A DNA stretch of 64,000 bases from CAWEHU01 sp963808965 (lineage in GTDB: Bacteria > Pseudomonadota > Alphaproteobacteria > Acetobacterales > Acetobacteraceae). Shown one piece after another: positions 25,450 through 35,084 of this stretch. The stretch is from NCBI GenBank assembly GCA_963808965.1, contig CAWEHU010000010.1, positions 62,001 through 126,000 on the forward strand, written 5' to 3'. Below the pieces are notes generated by a model, which was not told the DNA's origin, ran no database searches, and saw only the letters and a list, made by a program, of their open reading frames with translations. How positions within the stretch are numbered: the first letter of the stretch is position 1; every line of letters begins with the position of its first letter. A program made the position numbers and the translations under genes.

Positions 25450-26760
25450 TTACGGCATCGCGGGCTCGGCCGTCTCCACCGGCTCGGCAAGCAGCTCCTC
25501 AGTCGAGACGTGGCCATCCAGAACCTGCTTCGCTCGCACGCGGTCGAGGTCGCCCTCCCAGGCCGCGATCACCACCGTCGCCACGCAGTTGCCGATCAGG
25601 TTCGATACCGCCCGGGCGATGCCCATGAACCAGTCGACGGATAGCACCAGCACGAGCCCGATCGCGGGTATCACCGGGACCGCCGAGAGAGTGGCGGCCA
25701 GCACCACGATCGCCGAGCCCGGGACGCCGCTCGCGCCTTTCGAGGTGAGCAGAGCCGCCCCGAGCACCAGGAGCAGGTCTCCGGTCGAGAGCGGCGTATT
25801 GGTTGCCTGTGCAATGAAGACCGCCGCCAAGGTGAGATAGATGGAGAACCCGTCGAGGTTGAACGAGTAGCCCATCGGGATCACCAGGCCGACCGTGGAG
25901 TCCTTGATTCCCATGCCTTCGAGCTTGCGCATCACCTGCGGCAGCACGGCATCGGACGACGCTGTGCCGAACACGATCAGTATCTCCTCGCGCAGATACC
26001 GCAGGAACTTGAAGATGCTGAATCCGGCGAGCCGCAGTACCGCGCCGAGCACGACCAGCACGAAGATGGCGGCGGTCACGTAGTAGAGGGCCACGAGGAT
26101 TCCAAGCCGGCCGAGCGACCCGACGCCGTACTTGCCGACCGTGAAGGCGACTGCGCCGAGCACGCCCAGAGGCGCCAGCTTCACGATGAAGCCGATCACC
26201 TTGAACAGCACGTCCACCATCTCCTCGATGACGTGCGTGATGGTGCGTCCGCGCTCCCCCAGCAGCGCCAGCCCGACGCCGAACAGGATAGCGACCAGTA
26301 GCACCTGGAGGATGTCGCCCCTGGCGAAGGCGTCGACCACCGTATCCGGGATGATCCGCATCACGACGTCGATCTCGTTGGTCACCTGCGCGACATGCGA
26401 CGAGTAAGCGGCCAGGGCCGAGGCGTCGAGCGTCCTCGGGTCGATGTTCATGCCGACCCCGGGCTGCACGACATAGGCAAGCAGCACCCCGAGCGCGAGC
26501 GCGATCGTGGTCATGATTTCGAAATAGACGATCGCCTTCACGCCGACACGCCCGACCTTCTTCAAGTCACCGGCGCCAACGATGCCATGCACGACCACAC
26601 CGAACACGAGCGGCGCGATGACCATCTTGATGAGCTTGATGAACCCGTCGCCGAGCGGCTTGAGCGCCACCGCGAAGGCGGGATAGAGCCAACCGAGCAG
26701 AATGCCCAAGATGAGGGCGACGACGACCTGCCCGAACAAGGATTTCAAGAATTTGCGCAT
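25450..26760 (-). CDS. dctA: C4-dicarboxylate/proton (DctA-type) symporter
   Basis: A 436-residue member of the dicarboxylate/amino acid:cation symporter family. Characteristic blocks include GQVVVALILGILLGW at the start, FGTASSDAVLPQVMRKLE near residue 268 and the PMGYSFNLDGFSIYLTLA helix near 300. DctA proteins take up succinate, fumarate, malate and sometimes related acids such as orotate. Within this island a substrate such as hydroxypyruvate, tartronate or glycolate-related acid is possible but unproven. The ttuD coding region follows directly, with an upstream ATG overlapping this stop. The start is ATG, and the 119-base gap behind glxR contains a pentamer repeat and a hairpin. Confidence 0.9.
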   Translation of the reverse strand: MRKFLKSLFGQVVVALILGILLGWLYPAFAVALKPLGDGFIKLIKMVIAPLVFGVVVHGIVGAGDLKKVGRVGVKAIVYFEIMTTIALALGVLLAYVVQPGVGMNIDPRTLDASALAAYSSHVAQVTNEIDVVMRIIPDTVVDAFARGDILQVLLVAILFGVGLALLGERGRTITHVIEEMVDVLFKVIGFIVKLAPLGVLGAVAFTVGKYGVGSLGRLGILVALYYVTAAIFVLVVLGAVLRLAGFSIFKFLRYLREEILIVFGTASSDAVLPQVMRKLEGMGIKDSTVGLVIPMGYSFNLDGFSIYLTLAAVFIAQATNTPLSTGDLLLVLGAALLTSKGASGVPGSAIVVLAATLSAVPVIPAIGLVLVLSVDWFMGIARAVSNLIGNCVATVVIAAWEGDLDRVRAKQVLDGHVSTEELLAEPVETAEPAMP

Positions 26761-26815
26761 CTCTGCCCCCCCTGGCGCCGAACGCGACCGTTCAGTTATT
26801 GGGCCTCACGGCCGT

Positions 26816-26840
26816 TCACGGCACGGCACGGCACGGCACG
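26816..26840. repeat. five tandem copies of a GCACG pentamer
   Basis: Between dctA and glxR the pentamer CACGG/GCACG repeats about five times without interruption. It is too short and simple to assign a role. It may vary in number between strains by slippage, and lies about 60 bases upstream of the dctA start codon. Confidence 0.6.
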
Positions 26841-26846
26841 GGATCG

Positions 26847-26873
26847 GGGCGGAGCGTTCGAGCCGCTCCGCCC
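26847..26873 (-). terminator. hairpin just past glxR
   Basis: GGGCGGAGCG at 26847-26856 pairs perfectly with CGCTCCGCCC at 26864-26873 around a seven-base loop, seven bases after the glxR stop codon. No T tract follows. It probably ends the gcl-hyi-glxR message ahead of dctA. Confidence 0.6.
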
Positions 26874-26879
26874 GACCGA

Positions 26880-27773
26880 TCAGCGCGGCTTGCCGCCGCC
26901 GATCTCGTAATTTGCCAGCATCTCGAGCGCCCGGACCATGCCGGAGTGGTCCCAGGCCGAGCCGCCATTCGCCGCGCAGGCGTTGAACAGCTCCTGGCAG
27001 GTCGCGGTATTCGGCAGGCTGATCTGTAGCTGCTTCGCGCCCTGCAACGCGAGGTTCAGGTCCTTCTGATGCAGCTCGATGCGGAAGCCCGGATCGAAGT
27101 TGCGCTTGACCATGCGCTCGCCATGCACCTCGAGGATACGCGAGTTGGCGAAACCGCCCATCAGCGCCGAGCGCACCTTGGCCGGGTCCGCGCCCGCCTT
27201 GGCCGCAAACAGCAGCGCCTCGCCGACCGCCTCGATGGTCAGCGCGACGATGATCTGATTGGCAACCTTCGTTGTCTGCCCGTCGCCGTTGCCGCCGACC
27301 AGGGTGATGTTCTTGCCCATCAGCTCGAGAATCGGCTTCACCTTGTCGAACGTCTGCTGCGAGCCGCCGACCATGATGGTGAGCGAGGCGGCCTTGGCGC
27401 CCACGTCGCCACCCGATACCGGTGCGTCGAGATACTCGCAGCCGCGCTCGTTGATGCGGCGGGCGAAATCCTTGGTGGCGACCGGGGCGATCGAACTCAT
27501 GTCGACCACGATCTTGCCCGGCGACAGACCCTCGGCGACGCCCTCCTTGCCGAACAGCGCCGCCTCCACATGCGGCGTGTCCGGCACCATGGTGATGATG
27601 ACGTCGGAATTCTGGGCGACCTCTTTACCGGACGAGCAGCCCTTAGCACCCCCACTCAACAGGTCTTCGGGCAGCTTGCCGATGTCGTACACGAACAGCG
27701 CGTGACCGCCCTTCTGCAAATGCTCCGCCATTGGCCGGCCCATGATGCCAAGGCCGATGAATCCGATATTCAT
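26880..27773 (-). CDS. glxR: tartronate semialdehyde reductase
   Basis: A 297-residue beta-hydroxyacid dehydrogenase that reduces 2-hydroxy-3-oxopropionate to D-glycerate with NAD(P)H in the cytoplasm. The family signature IGFIGLGIMGRPMAEHLQKG opens the protein. YLDAPVSGGDVGAKAASL near residue 116 and GQTTKVANQIIVALTIEA near 163 carry the substrate loop and catalytic lysine. Length and context directly downstream of hyi and gcl distinguish it from 3-hydroxyisobutyrate dehydrogenase. It is the last gene before a hairpin at 26847-26873. Confidence 0.92.
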   Translation of the reverse strand: MNIGFIGLGIMGRPMAEHLQKGGHALFVYDIGKLPEDLLSGGAKGCSSGKEVAQNSDVIITMVPDTPHVEAALFGKEGVAEGLSPGKIVVDMSSIAPVATKDFARRINERGCEYLDAPVSGGDVGAKAASLTIMVGGSQQTFDKVKPILELMGKNITLVGGNGDGQTTKVANQIIVALTIEAVGEALLFAAKAGADPAKVRSALMGGFANSRILEVHGERMVKRNFDPGFRIELHQKDLNLALQGAKQLQISLPNTATCQELFNACAANGGSAWDHSGMVRALEMLANYEIGGGKPR

Positions 27774-27800
27774 GGTTGCTCTCTCCGTTCGTTCGAATTT

Positions 27801-28589
27801 TTATGACTTGCGACCGAGATGCGCCGCCGCCCAGCCTAGCCCCGCACTCGTCGCGGCTGCGGGCTTGTACTCGCAGCCGATCCACCCGGTGTACCCTTCG
27901 CGGTCGAGCATCTCGAACAGGAAGGGATAGTTGATCTCGCCTGTTCCGGGCTCGTTCCGGCCCGGATTGTCAGCGACCTGCACATGCGCGATGCGGTCCT
28001 TGAGGCGGCGGAACGTTGCCGTCAGTTCCCCATCCATGCGGCTCTGGTGATAGATGTCGTACTGAAGAAACAGATTGTCCGAACCGACCTCGTTCATCAC
28101 GGCAATGCCCTGGTCGGCGCGGGTGAGCCAGAAACCGGGGATATCCTTATCGTTCACGGGCTCGATCAGCAGCTTGATACCCGCCTTCTTCAGTTCCTGC
28201 GCGGCATAGCGAAGATTCTGTATGACCGTGTTGTGGACCTCCGCCACGTCGTCCGCCGGGCGCGGAACCCCGACCAGGCAATTCACCAGCGGGCAGCGGA
28301 GCGCCGTCGCGTACTCGACCGCGCGCCCAACACCCTCCTTGAACTCGCCGACACGGTCGGGCTGGCAGGCAATGCCGCGATCGCCCTGCTCCCAGTTACC
28401 CGCGGGCAGGTTGTGCAGCACTTGGGTGAGATTGTTGCTGCTGAGCGCGTCGGCGAGCTGTTCCTTCGGGAACGGGTAGGGGAACATGTACTCGACCGCC
28501 TTGAACCCGTCGGCCGCCGCCGCGGCGAACCGGTCGAGGAAACCGTGCTCCGTGTAGAGCATGGTCAGATTGGCGCAGAATTTCGGCAT
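27801..28589 (-). CDS. hyi: hydroxypyruvate isomerase
   Basis: A 262-residue TIM-barrel isomerase that interconverts hydroxypyruvate and tartronate semialdehyde. The N-terminus MPKFCANLTMLYTEHGFLDR and the block KAVEYMFPYPFPKEQLADAL are typical of Hyi. Likely metal-binding acids and histidines occur in LLIEPVND, FLQYDIYHQ, HVQVADNPGRNEPGTGEINY and GCEYKP. It lies 16 bases after gcl and 27 bases before glxR, the classical gcl-hyi-glxR order. Confidence 0.93.
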   Translation of the reverse strand: MPKFCANLTMLYTEHGFLDRFAAAAADGFKAVEYMFPYPFPKEQLADALSSNNLTQVLHNLPAGNWEQGDRGIACQPDRVGEFKEGVGRAVEYATALRCPLVNCLVGVPRPADDVAEVHNTVIQNLRYAAQELKKAGIKLLIEPVNDKDIPGFWLTRADQGIAVMNEVGSDNLFLQYDIYHQSRMDGELTATFRRLKDRIAHVQVADNPGRNEPGTGEINYPFLFEMLDREGYTGWIGCEYKPAAATSAGLGWAAAHLGRKS

Positions 28590-28605
28590 CCCTCTCCTCC
28601 TCCGG

Positions 28606-30382
28606 CTAGTCGAGCAGCGCGATGGCGGTTGGCGCGTCGAGATGGTGCTCCGCCAAGTCCTCGAACTCGGTGAGGTTGTCGATCTCCGTCCCCATCGCGA
28701 TGTTCGTCACGCGCTCGAGGATGATCTCCACCACCACGGGAACCTGATCTTGCTCCATCCAGCGCTTGGCCTGCTCGAAGGCCGGCTGGATGTCCGCGAC
28801 CTGAGTGACACGGATCGCCTTGCAGCCCAGCCCCTCGACGACCTTGACGTGGTCGACGCCATAGCCGCGAAGCTCCGGGGCGTTGATGTTGTCGAAGGCC
28901 AGCTGCACGCAATAATCCATGTCGAAGCCGCGTTGCGATTGGCGGATCAGCCCGAGATACGAGTTGTTCACCAGCACGTGGAGATAGGGCAGTTTGAACT
29001 GCGCGCCGACCGCGAGCTCCTCGATCATGAACTGGAAATCGTAGTCACCGGAGAGAGCGACGATGAACCGGTCGGGGTCGGCCGCGCGCACGCCGAGTGC
29101 GGCCGGCATTGTCCAGCCGAGCGGGCCCGCCTGGCCGCAATTGATCCAGTGGCGCGGCTTGAACACATGCAGGAACTGGCCGCCGGCGATCTGCGAAAGA
29201 CCGATCGTGCTGACGTAGCATGTGTCGCGGCCGAACGCCTGGTTCATCTCCTCGTAAACCCGCTGCGGCTTGATCGGGACGTCGTCGAAATGCGTCTTGC
29301 GCAGCATGGTCTTCTTGCGGTCCCAGCATTCGGCGGCCCAGCCGGACCAGTCGGGCAGGCGGCCTTCGGCCTTGCGCGCCCGCGCGGCCTCTATGAACTG
29401 TTCCAGCGCCGCCTTGGCATCCGACACGATACCGTAATCCGGGTTGAACACGCGGCCGATCTGCGTCGGCTCGATGTCGACGTGAACGAAGGTGCGCCCC
29501 TTGGTATAGACCTCCACCGACCCGGTGTGACGGTTGGCCCAGCGGTTGCCGATGCCCAGCACGAAATCCGAGGCGAGCAGCGTGGCGTTGCCGTAGCGAT
29601 GGCTGGTCTGCAGTCCGACCATGCCCACCATCAAACGATGGTCGTCGGGGATAGTCCCCCAGCCCATGAGCGTCGGAATGACCGGAACGCCGGTCAGTTC
29701 GGCGAACTGGACGAGAAGATCGGAAGCATCCGCGTTGATGATGCCGCCACCCGCGACGATCAGCGGCCGTGACGCCGCCGCGAGCATATCCAGCGCCTTC
29801 TCGGCCTGAGCCCGCGTCGCGTACGGCTTGTAGACCGGCAACGGCTCGTACGTCTCTGGATCGAACTCGATCTCGGCCATCTGCACGTCGAACGGCAGAT
29901 CGATCAGCACCGGGCCGGGCCGCCCCGAACGCATCAGATGGAACGCCTGCTGGAAGGCGCGCGGCACGAGCCCTGGCTCGCGCACGGTTGTCGCCCATTT
30001 GGAGACGGGCTTGGCGATCGAACTCGATATCGACGGCCTGGAAATCCTCCTTGTGCATCCGCGCCCGGGGGGCTTGGCCGGCGATGCACAGGATCGGGAT
30101 GGAATTGGCCCACGCCGAATAGAGGCCGGTGATCATGTCGGTGCCGGCCGGACCCGAGGTGCCGACGCAAACCCCGATATTGCCCGACTGGGCGCGCGTG
30201 TAGCCCTCGGCCATGTGCGCCGCGCCTTCGACATGGCGCGCCAGGACATGGCGAATGCTGTTTCTCTTGCGCATTGCAGCGTAGAACGGATTGATCGCCG
30301 CGCCCGGGACGCCGAAGGTCGCCGTCACGCCCTCGCGCTCCAATACGTGAATGGCGGCTTCTACCGCCCGCATCCTGGCCAT
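28606..30382 (-). CDS. gcl: glyoxylate carboligase (single frameshift near 30021)
   Basis: A 591-residue thiamine diphosphate enzyme once one base is removed. It condenses two glyoxylate molecules to tartronate semialdehyde with loss of CO2. The N-terminal part contains FGVPGAAINPFYAAMRK, where the valine in place of the usual ThDP-activating glutamate is the hallmark of Gcl, and HKEDFQAVDIE. The remainder from EPGLVPRAFQQAFHLMRSG to the end matches the family throughout. The frame breaks at GAACTC (30020-30025); removing one A gives DIESIAKPVSKW and a GACTC site. The start ATG 30382 follows GGGAGGTGCAA. It leads the gcl-hyi-glxR unit behind an IclR-type regulator. Confidence 0.92.
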
Positions 30383-30450
30383 TTGCACCTCCCGTTCGCG
30401 ATTTACAGACTATCAGGCTGAAGGCCGAGCAGAGCAACGAGCCCGCCGAA

Positions 30451-30465
30451 TTCCACAATGCGGAA
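30451..30465. promoter_or_regulatory. candidate IclR-family operator upstream of gcl
   Basis: TTCCACAATGCGGAA is a near-perfect 15-base palindrome in the 114-base gap between the IclR gene and gcl, 69 bases before the gcl start. Its TTCCrCA-TGyGGAA form resembles operators of several IclR-type regulators. A second match lies at 30546-30560. Confidence 0.6.
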
Positions 30466-30496
30466 ACAAGCGGAATTTAGACCCCGAAACAGCGAC

Positions 30497-31438
30497 TTAG
30501 AAGAGATCGCCGCTCCGCCTTCGCGCCCGATACACTCTAGCGCCATTCCGCATCGTGGAAATCCCGCGTTTGCTCGAGGGTCTCCCACGCTCCTCAGGCG
30601 CCCCGGCGCTCTTGCCGCCCAATTCCATGCTGAGCTCGTCGGCGATGGATCGCACCAGGGGTCCCAAATCTCGCAAGCGCTCTCTCGTAACCCGGACGGT
30701 CGGGCCGGATATCGAAACCGCGCCAAGCGGCTGGCCCACCTCATCCGCGACAGCCGCCGCAACGCAGCGCAGCCCTGGTGAGTATTCTTCGTCGTCGACG
30801 GCGTAGCCAGAGGCCCGCACTTCCGCCAATTGAGCGTTCATGAGAGTCGGCGTAACGACAGTCCTTTGCGTCAGCCGCGTCATTCCCTTGCTGGCGAGGA
30901 TGCGGGTGACTTCTCCCGCCGGCATGAGGGCAAGCATACTCTTGCCGAGAGCGGAGCTGTGCAGAAAAACCCGTCCGCCAGGTCGGCAGATCGCCCGCAT
31001 CGTCTGCCGGCTTTCGACCTGGCCCATGTAGACGGCCATGTCATCGTCGATGATCCCGAGGTTTGCGGTCTCACCACTCTGCTCCATCAGGCGGCGGAGG
31101 TACGGGCGCGCCGCCCGCACGATATCTCGCGTTTGCAGAAACGCGTTTCCCGCGACAAAGGCTTCTATCCCGATGAACCATCGGGCGCCCTCCGCCTCGA
31201 ACCGAACGAATTGGGCCTGTTGCAGGGTGGTGAGCAGGCGATGTGCTGTCGACGGAGCGAGCTTCGTCGTCCGAGCGATATCCGTCAGGGTCGCTCCATC
31301 GCCTTCCGATCCGATCGTCTTGATGATCGAGAGCGCGCGCGTGAGCGACTGGACGTTCCCGGTTCGTACGGCGGCTTGCTTCTGAGCCGGCCGCCCAGTC
31401 GCTGCTCTCGTTGTGCTACGGATTTCGCGGCCGGACAT
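30497..31438 (-). CDS. IclR-family transcriptional regulator
   Basis: A 313-residue regulator. The winged helix-turn-helix spans about residues 25-85 (VQSLTRALSIIKTI, LTDIARTTKLAPSTAHRLLTTL), followed by the IclR effector domain (SALGKSMLALMP near 160, YAVDDEEYSPGLRCVAAAV near 215). I chose the start MSGREIRSTTR at 31438; the frame is open further upstream but that part does not look like IclR. It lies immediately upstream of gcl on the same strand, like AllR/GclR regulators that respond to glyoxylate or allantoin, so it likely controls gcl-hyi-glxR and perhaps the rest of the island. The C-terminal tail of about 35 residues is basic and longer than usual. Confidence 0.88.
   Translation of the reverse strand: MSGREIRSTTRAATGRPAQKQAAVRTGNVQSLTRALSIIKTIGSEGDGATLTDIARTTKLAPSTAHRLLTTLQQAQFVRFEAEGARWFIGIEAFVAGNAFLQTRDIVRAARPYLRRLMEQSGETANLGIIDDDMAVYMGQVESRQTMRAICRPGGRVFLHSSALGKSMLALMPAGEVTRILASKGMTRLTQRTVVTPTLMNAQLAEVRASGYAVDDEEYSPGLRCVAAAVADEVGQPLGAVSISGPTVRVTRERLRDLGPLVRSIADELSMELGGKSAGAPEERGRPSSKRGISTMRNGARVYRARRRSGDLF
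30546..30560. promoter_or_regulatory. second candidate IclR operator, inside the 3' end of the regulator gene
   Basis: TTCCGCATCGTGGAA matches the palindrome at 30451-30465 with the same arms (TTCC and GGAA around a 7-base core) and sits 95 bases from it, within the last codons of the IclR gene. Two operators about nine helical turns apart would permit looping over the gcl promoter. Confidence 0.5.
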
Positions 31439-31561
31439 CGGCGCTCCAACACCCGGGCGGCAGATTACCGGGTGGGAGCATCCGATTTCCAGCGCGAAAT
31501 TCGCCGGTGCGATCGAGTCAGAATTCGGCCGCCGATGCCGCGTGCTCACAGTGGGACGGAT

Positions 31562-33067
31562 CTAGTTCGCCCGGAAGAAGGATGGCAGTCCGAGGAGCGG
31601 GTTGAGCAGAACCGAGAGCTGCGCGCCGACGGCCCAGGCGTAGTGCACCTTCGGGTTGGGAACCGGGACGTTGAACAGGTTCTGATCCGGGTGGAACGTG
31701 AAATCAGTGTAGGGCTTGATCTGCACCCCAGGCGCGACCTCGAAGCCGTAGTTCAGCTCGACGATTTGCGACACATTGGACACGTTGCCGAAAAGACCGG
31801 CGGCGGCGATCCGGTCGTTCACGGCGCCGGTCGCCCGCGGGTTGTACATGAAGTTGAGGAACAGCAGCCCCGCTGAGTCGTTCGGGCGGCTCGGGAACGT
31901 GCCGTGCTGCACCAGACCCAACTCAAAATAGTTCTGGATCAGGGCGCGGCCGGAGGTGTTCACCAGCAAGCCGGCGAACGCGGTCAGCCCTTGCGGCTTG
32001 CTGGGGTCAGGACGCCAGATCATCTGCCGCACCTGGGCGTAAATGACGCTCTGCCCGTTGTGAATGGCGGGAGTCCCGCCGCTGAAGGCGAGTTTCTGGC
32101 CTAGAGTGTTGTACTGGAAATCCTGGAAGTCCGACGTGTCGTAATAGAAGCCGATGTCGTATTTGCGCGCATAGCGTTCCTCTGTCGGTTCCGTGACGTA
32201 GCCGACCTCCACCGGAACGAAGACGCCGGTCGCCGTGCTGGTGCCCCATCCGCCGTGCCAGGGGAATCCGCCCTGCGGGTATTGCTGTGGGTTCGACTCC
32301 GAGGCGCCAGCGCGGAGGTAGATGTTCTTCGTCGGCCAGAGCGAGACCTCGCCGGCCCAGACCGAGATCGGCCAGAACGGCGCGTTGCTGTCGGCAGACC
32401 AGTTGAACGGGCCGAGATTGCTGCAAACCGTGGTGATGAACTGGCAATAGATTTCCGAAGTGCCGAAGTAGCTGGCGAGGGTCGTTCGGCCGACAACGAA
32501 CCGGACGCGGTCGTTGAACAGGTGCTGGTCCCAGGAGAATTCATTGAGGCGCGTTTCGTTCGAGGGTCCGACGCCTTGGAGGAAACCCATGGAGCTGCCG
32601 GTCAGATTATTGACCCCCTGGGGAAAGCCGCCGAAGCGCGAGTCGAGGCTGAAGTGCACGACCGCCCCCGGAATCCCGGCCATCTTCTCTAGGTCGAAAT
32701 CGGCGCCGTAGAAGGCGTCGTTGTACCAAACGGTCGTGTGCTGGAGGCCGCCGGAAGGGACAGAGTAAAGCGTCCCCGCGTAGAAGCCCTTCAGATAAAT
32801 GCCGACATTCGCCAGCTTCTCGCCCAATGGCGCGAGCGGCTTGCCGAGCGTGAAGAAGTCGCCCTCCGGAACGCCGCCGGGAGGCGTTGGCGGCGGCGCG
32901 GGATTGACCGTGGTAGGACCGAGGATTTGGGGCTGCGGATTGGTGGCCGGCGGCGGGGCGCCGACGTCCTGCGCCAAGGCGCCCCCAGCGGCTAGCAGCG
33001 AAATCGCGCATAATGCGCCGGTGGCGCGCAGAGACGGGACCGCAAATTTGATCCGGGTCAACTCCAT
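31562..33067 (-). CDS. OprB-family carbohydrate-selective porin
   Basis: A 501-residue outer-membrane protein. A signal peptide covers about residues 1-32 (cleavage near ALA-Q), then a proline-rich periplasmic stretch (about 35-65), then a beta-barrel rich in alternating aromatic strands. GRTTLASYFGTSEIYCQFI and ELNYGFEVAPGVQIKPYTDFTFHPDQN are typical OprB-family blocks, and the chain ends with a hydrophobic strand and FFRAN. Such porins pass sugars and small polar solutes. In this operon context it may admit purines or ureides. It lies 130 bases downstream of uraD and 123 bases upstream of the IclR gene. Confidence 0.85.
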   Translation of the reverse strand: MELTRIKFAVPSLRATGALCAISLLAAGGALAQDVGAPPPATNPQPQILGPTTVNPAPPPTPPGGVPEGDFFTLGKPLAPLGEKLANVGIYLKGFYAGTLYSVPSGGLQHTTVWYNDAFYGADFDLEKMAGIPGAVVHFSLDSRFGGFPQGVNNLTGSSMGFLQGVGPSNETRLNEFSWDQHLFNDRVRFVVGRTTLASYFGTSEIYCQFITTVCSNLGPFNWSADSNAPFWPISVWAGEVSLWPTKNIYLRAGASESNPQQYPQGGFPWHGGWGTSTATGVFVPVEVGYVTEPTEERYARKYDIGFYYDTSDFQDFQYNTLGQKLAFSGGTPAIHNGQSVIYAQVRQMIWRPDPSKPQGLTAFAGLLVNTSGRALIQNYFELGLVQHGTFPSRPNDSAGLLFLNFMYNPRATGAVNDRIAAAGLFGNVSNVSQIVELNYGFEVAPGVQIKPYTDFTFHPDQNLFNVPVPNPKVHYAWAVGAQLSVLLNPLLGLPSFFRAN

Positions 33068-33197
33068 TTCCAGCTCCTTCCGAGACCGTTTCTTCTTGGC
33101 TTCGCGAATGCCAGCGCGATAGACGCTGGCGGAGATTTCACAGGATGGGTCTTAGTGTTCGTGAGTGGCGATCGAGGAGGGTAAACGACAGTGGATT

Positions 33198-33742
33198 TCA
33201 GTTAGAGGAGGCGCCCTCGCGTACTCTGTCCTGAAGGCGGAACATCGCGATCTGATCGATCTGCCGCAGGGCTTCCTCGAACTCGGCCTCTCGTGAGTGC
33301 TGCAAGCGCTCGGCGAGATTGGCGATTATGCTTTCGCGGGTGTGGCCGCGTACGGCGATGATGAAGGGAAAGCCGAATTTCGCCGCATAGTCGCGGTTCA
33401 GTTCCGTCAGCCGCTGGAACTCCTCGGGCGAGCAGCGGTCCAATCCCGCGCCGCTCTGCTCGCGGGTCGAATTCGGCGGTCAGCTCGCCGCGGATCGCCG
33501 CCTTGCCGGCCAGCTCCGGGTGCGCGCGGATCAGCGCGAGCTGCGCCTCGGGGTCCGCCTCCCGGACAGACTGGACGCAGGCGCGATGCAGGTCAGCGAT
33601 GGTCTTGAACGGCCGTTTCCGCCATGCGGACTCGGCCACCCAGGGAGAGTGTCTGGTACACACCATCGAGAGCGGCGACGAACTCCTCCTGCGAGAGAGA
33701 CGACAGCCGGTCGACCGGCACCGCTTCGTTATCTCCTGCCAT
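33198..33742 (-). CDS. uraD: cytoplasmic OHCU decarboxylase (two single-base frameshifts)
   Basis: A 180-residue enzyme once two extra bases are removed. It decarboxylates OHCU to S-allantoin. Parts in order: VDRLSSLSQEEFVAALDGVY; then HSPWVAESAWRKRPFKTI and IRAHPELAGKAAIRGELTAE with the catalytic histidine; then DRCSPEEFQRLTELNRDYAA and KFGFPFIIAVRGHTRES with the arginine. The first break is at about 33651. The second is in GAATTC at 33469-33474, where removing one A restores AESTREQSGAGLDRC and leaves a GATTC site. No signal peptide is present, unlike the copy at 16.4 kb. It starts 10 bases after the NCS2 permease stop, clearly the same operon. Confidence 0.87.
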
Positions 33743-33752
33743 GGCGCCCTCC

Positions 33753-35084
33753 TCAGTGCGCAACCGCGGCTTCGGCGGTCTGCTTGGCACCATTGAAGTA
33801 CAGGTTGAGCACGACGGCTGACAAGGCGGCGAGCAGGATGCCGCTGTGCAGCAGAGGCGCGAGCTCCTCGGGCAGCTTGCTGAAGAACCGGTCCGAGACC
33901 ACGGGAATCATCGATAGGACCACGCTGACCGCGACGATGTAGGCGTTGTACGGATTATTGACGTAGTCGACCTTGGCCAGGATGCGAATGCCCGTCGCGA
34001 GGACCATACCGAACATGACGACCCCCGCGCCGCCGAGCACGAATTGCGGGACGGAAGCCACGATGACCGACATCTTGGGCACCAGCCCGAACACGATAAG
34101 GATTATCCCGCCCACCGCCGTCACCCAGCGGCTGCGTACGCCGGTGACGCCGATGAGCCCGACGTTTTGCGAGAAGGAGCTGTGCGGGAAGGAGTTCAGG
34201 ACGCCTCCGATCAGCGTCGCCAGTCCGTCGGCACGCAGGCCTCGCACGACTTCCCTCTCGGCGACCGGCTTCTCGACCATCTCGCCGAGGGCCAGGAACA
34301 TCCCGGTCGACTCGATGAAGATCACCACCTGAACGATCGTCAGGGTCAAGATCGACAGCGGGTCGAAGGTTGGCCATCCGAAGTGGAATGGCACCACGAT
34401 ATCCAGCCACGCGGCGTCGCCCAGACCTTGGAAACTGACCCGGCCTAGCAGGAGAGCGATCACGAAACCGAACACGATCCCGAGCAGCACGCTGATATTG
34501 GCGATGAATCCGCGGACAAAGCGCGTGATGACCAGAATGAACACGAGCACCGCAAAGGATGTGCCGAGAAAGACGGGATTGCCGTATTCCGGGTTACCGA
34601 CCCCGCCGGCCGCCCAGTTGATGCCGACCTGAACGACGGCAAGCCCGATCGCGGTGATCACGATCCCGGCCACGATCGGCGGGAAATAACGCAACAGCCG
34701 CCCTGCGAGAGGCGCGAACAGGATGCTGATCAGGCCGGCCGTCAACGTCGCGCCGAAGATCGCCGTCGCTCCGAGTTCCGGATTTCTCGCCATGCTGACC
34801 ATGGGTCCGACAGCGGCGAAAGAAACGGCCATGATGACGGGCAACCGGATGCCGAAGGGGCCGAGACCAATCGACTGGATGCAGCTCGCGATGCCGCAGC
34901 AGAGCAGATCGGAGCTAATAAGGTACGCGACCTGATCTTTCGGAAAATGGAGCGCTCCGCCGATGATGAGCGGCACCGCCACAGCGCCGGCGTACATGAC
35001 AAGCACGTGCTGAATGCCCAACGCGAGCAACTTAGCGGGAGACAACACCTGGTCTACGGGATGCATATGCCCGATCGATGCCAT
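33753..35084 (-). CDS. NCS2-family urate/xanthine permease
   Basis: A 443-residue inner-membrane symporter of the nucleobase:ascorbate family, bacterial urate/xanthine branch. Signature blocks are LLALGIQHVLVMYAGAVAVP near residue 20, FIESTGMFLALGEM in helix 8 with its key glutamate, and SFSQNVGLIGVTGVRSRW, the substrate-site QN motif. It probably imports urate or xanthine with protons for the adjacent urate-oxidising genes. It is divergent from uraH-puuD with a 314-base regulatory gap and co-transcribed with uraD. ATG start with GTGAGGAGGAAAC upstream. Confidence 0.92.
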   Translation of the reverse strand: MASIGHMHPVDQVLSPAKLLALGIQHVLVMYAGAVAVPLIIGGALHFPKDQVAYLISSDLLCCGIASCIQSIGLGPFGIRLPVIMAVSFAAVGPMVSMARNPELGATAIFGATLTAGLISILFAPLAGRLLRYFPPIVAGIVITAIGLAVVQVGINWAAGGVGNPEYGNPVFLGTSFAVLVFILVITRFVRGFIANISVLLGIVFGFVIALLLGRVSFQGLGDAAWLDIVVPFHFGWPTFDPLSILTLTIVQVVIFIESTGMFLALGEMVEKPVAEREVVRGLRADGLATLIGGVLNSFPHSSFSQNVGLIGVTGVRSRWVTAVGGIILIVFGLVPKMSVIVASVPQFVLGGAGVVMFGMVLATGIRILAKVDYVNNPYNAYIVAVSVVLSMIPVVSDRFFSKLPEELAPLLHSGILLAALSAVVLNLYFNGAKQTAEAAVAH

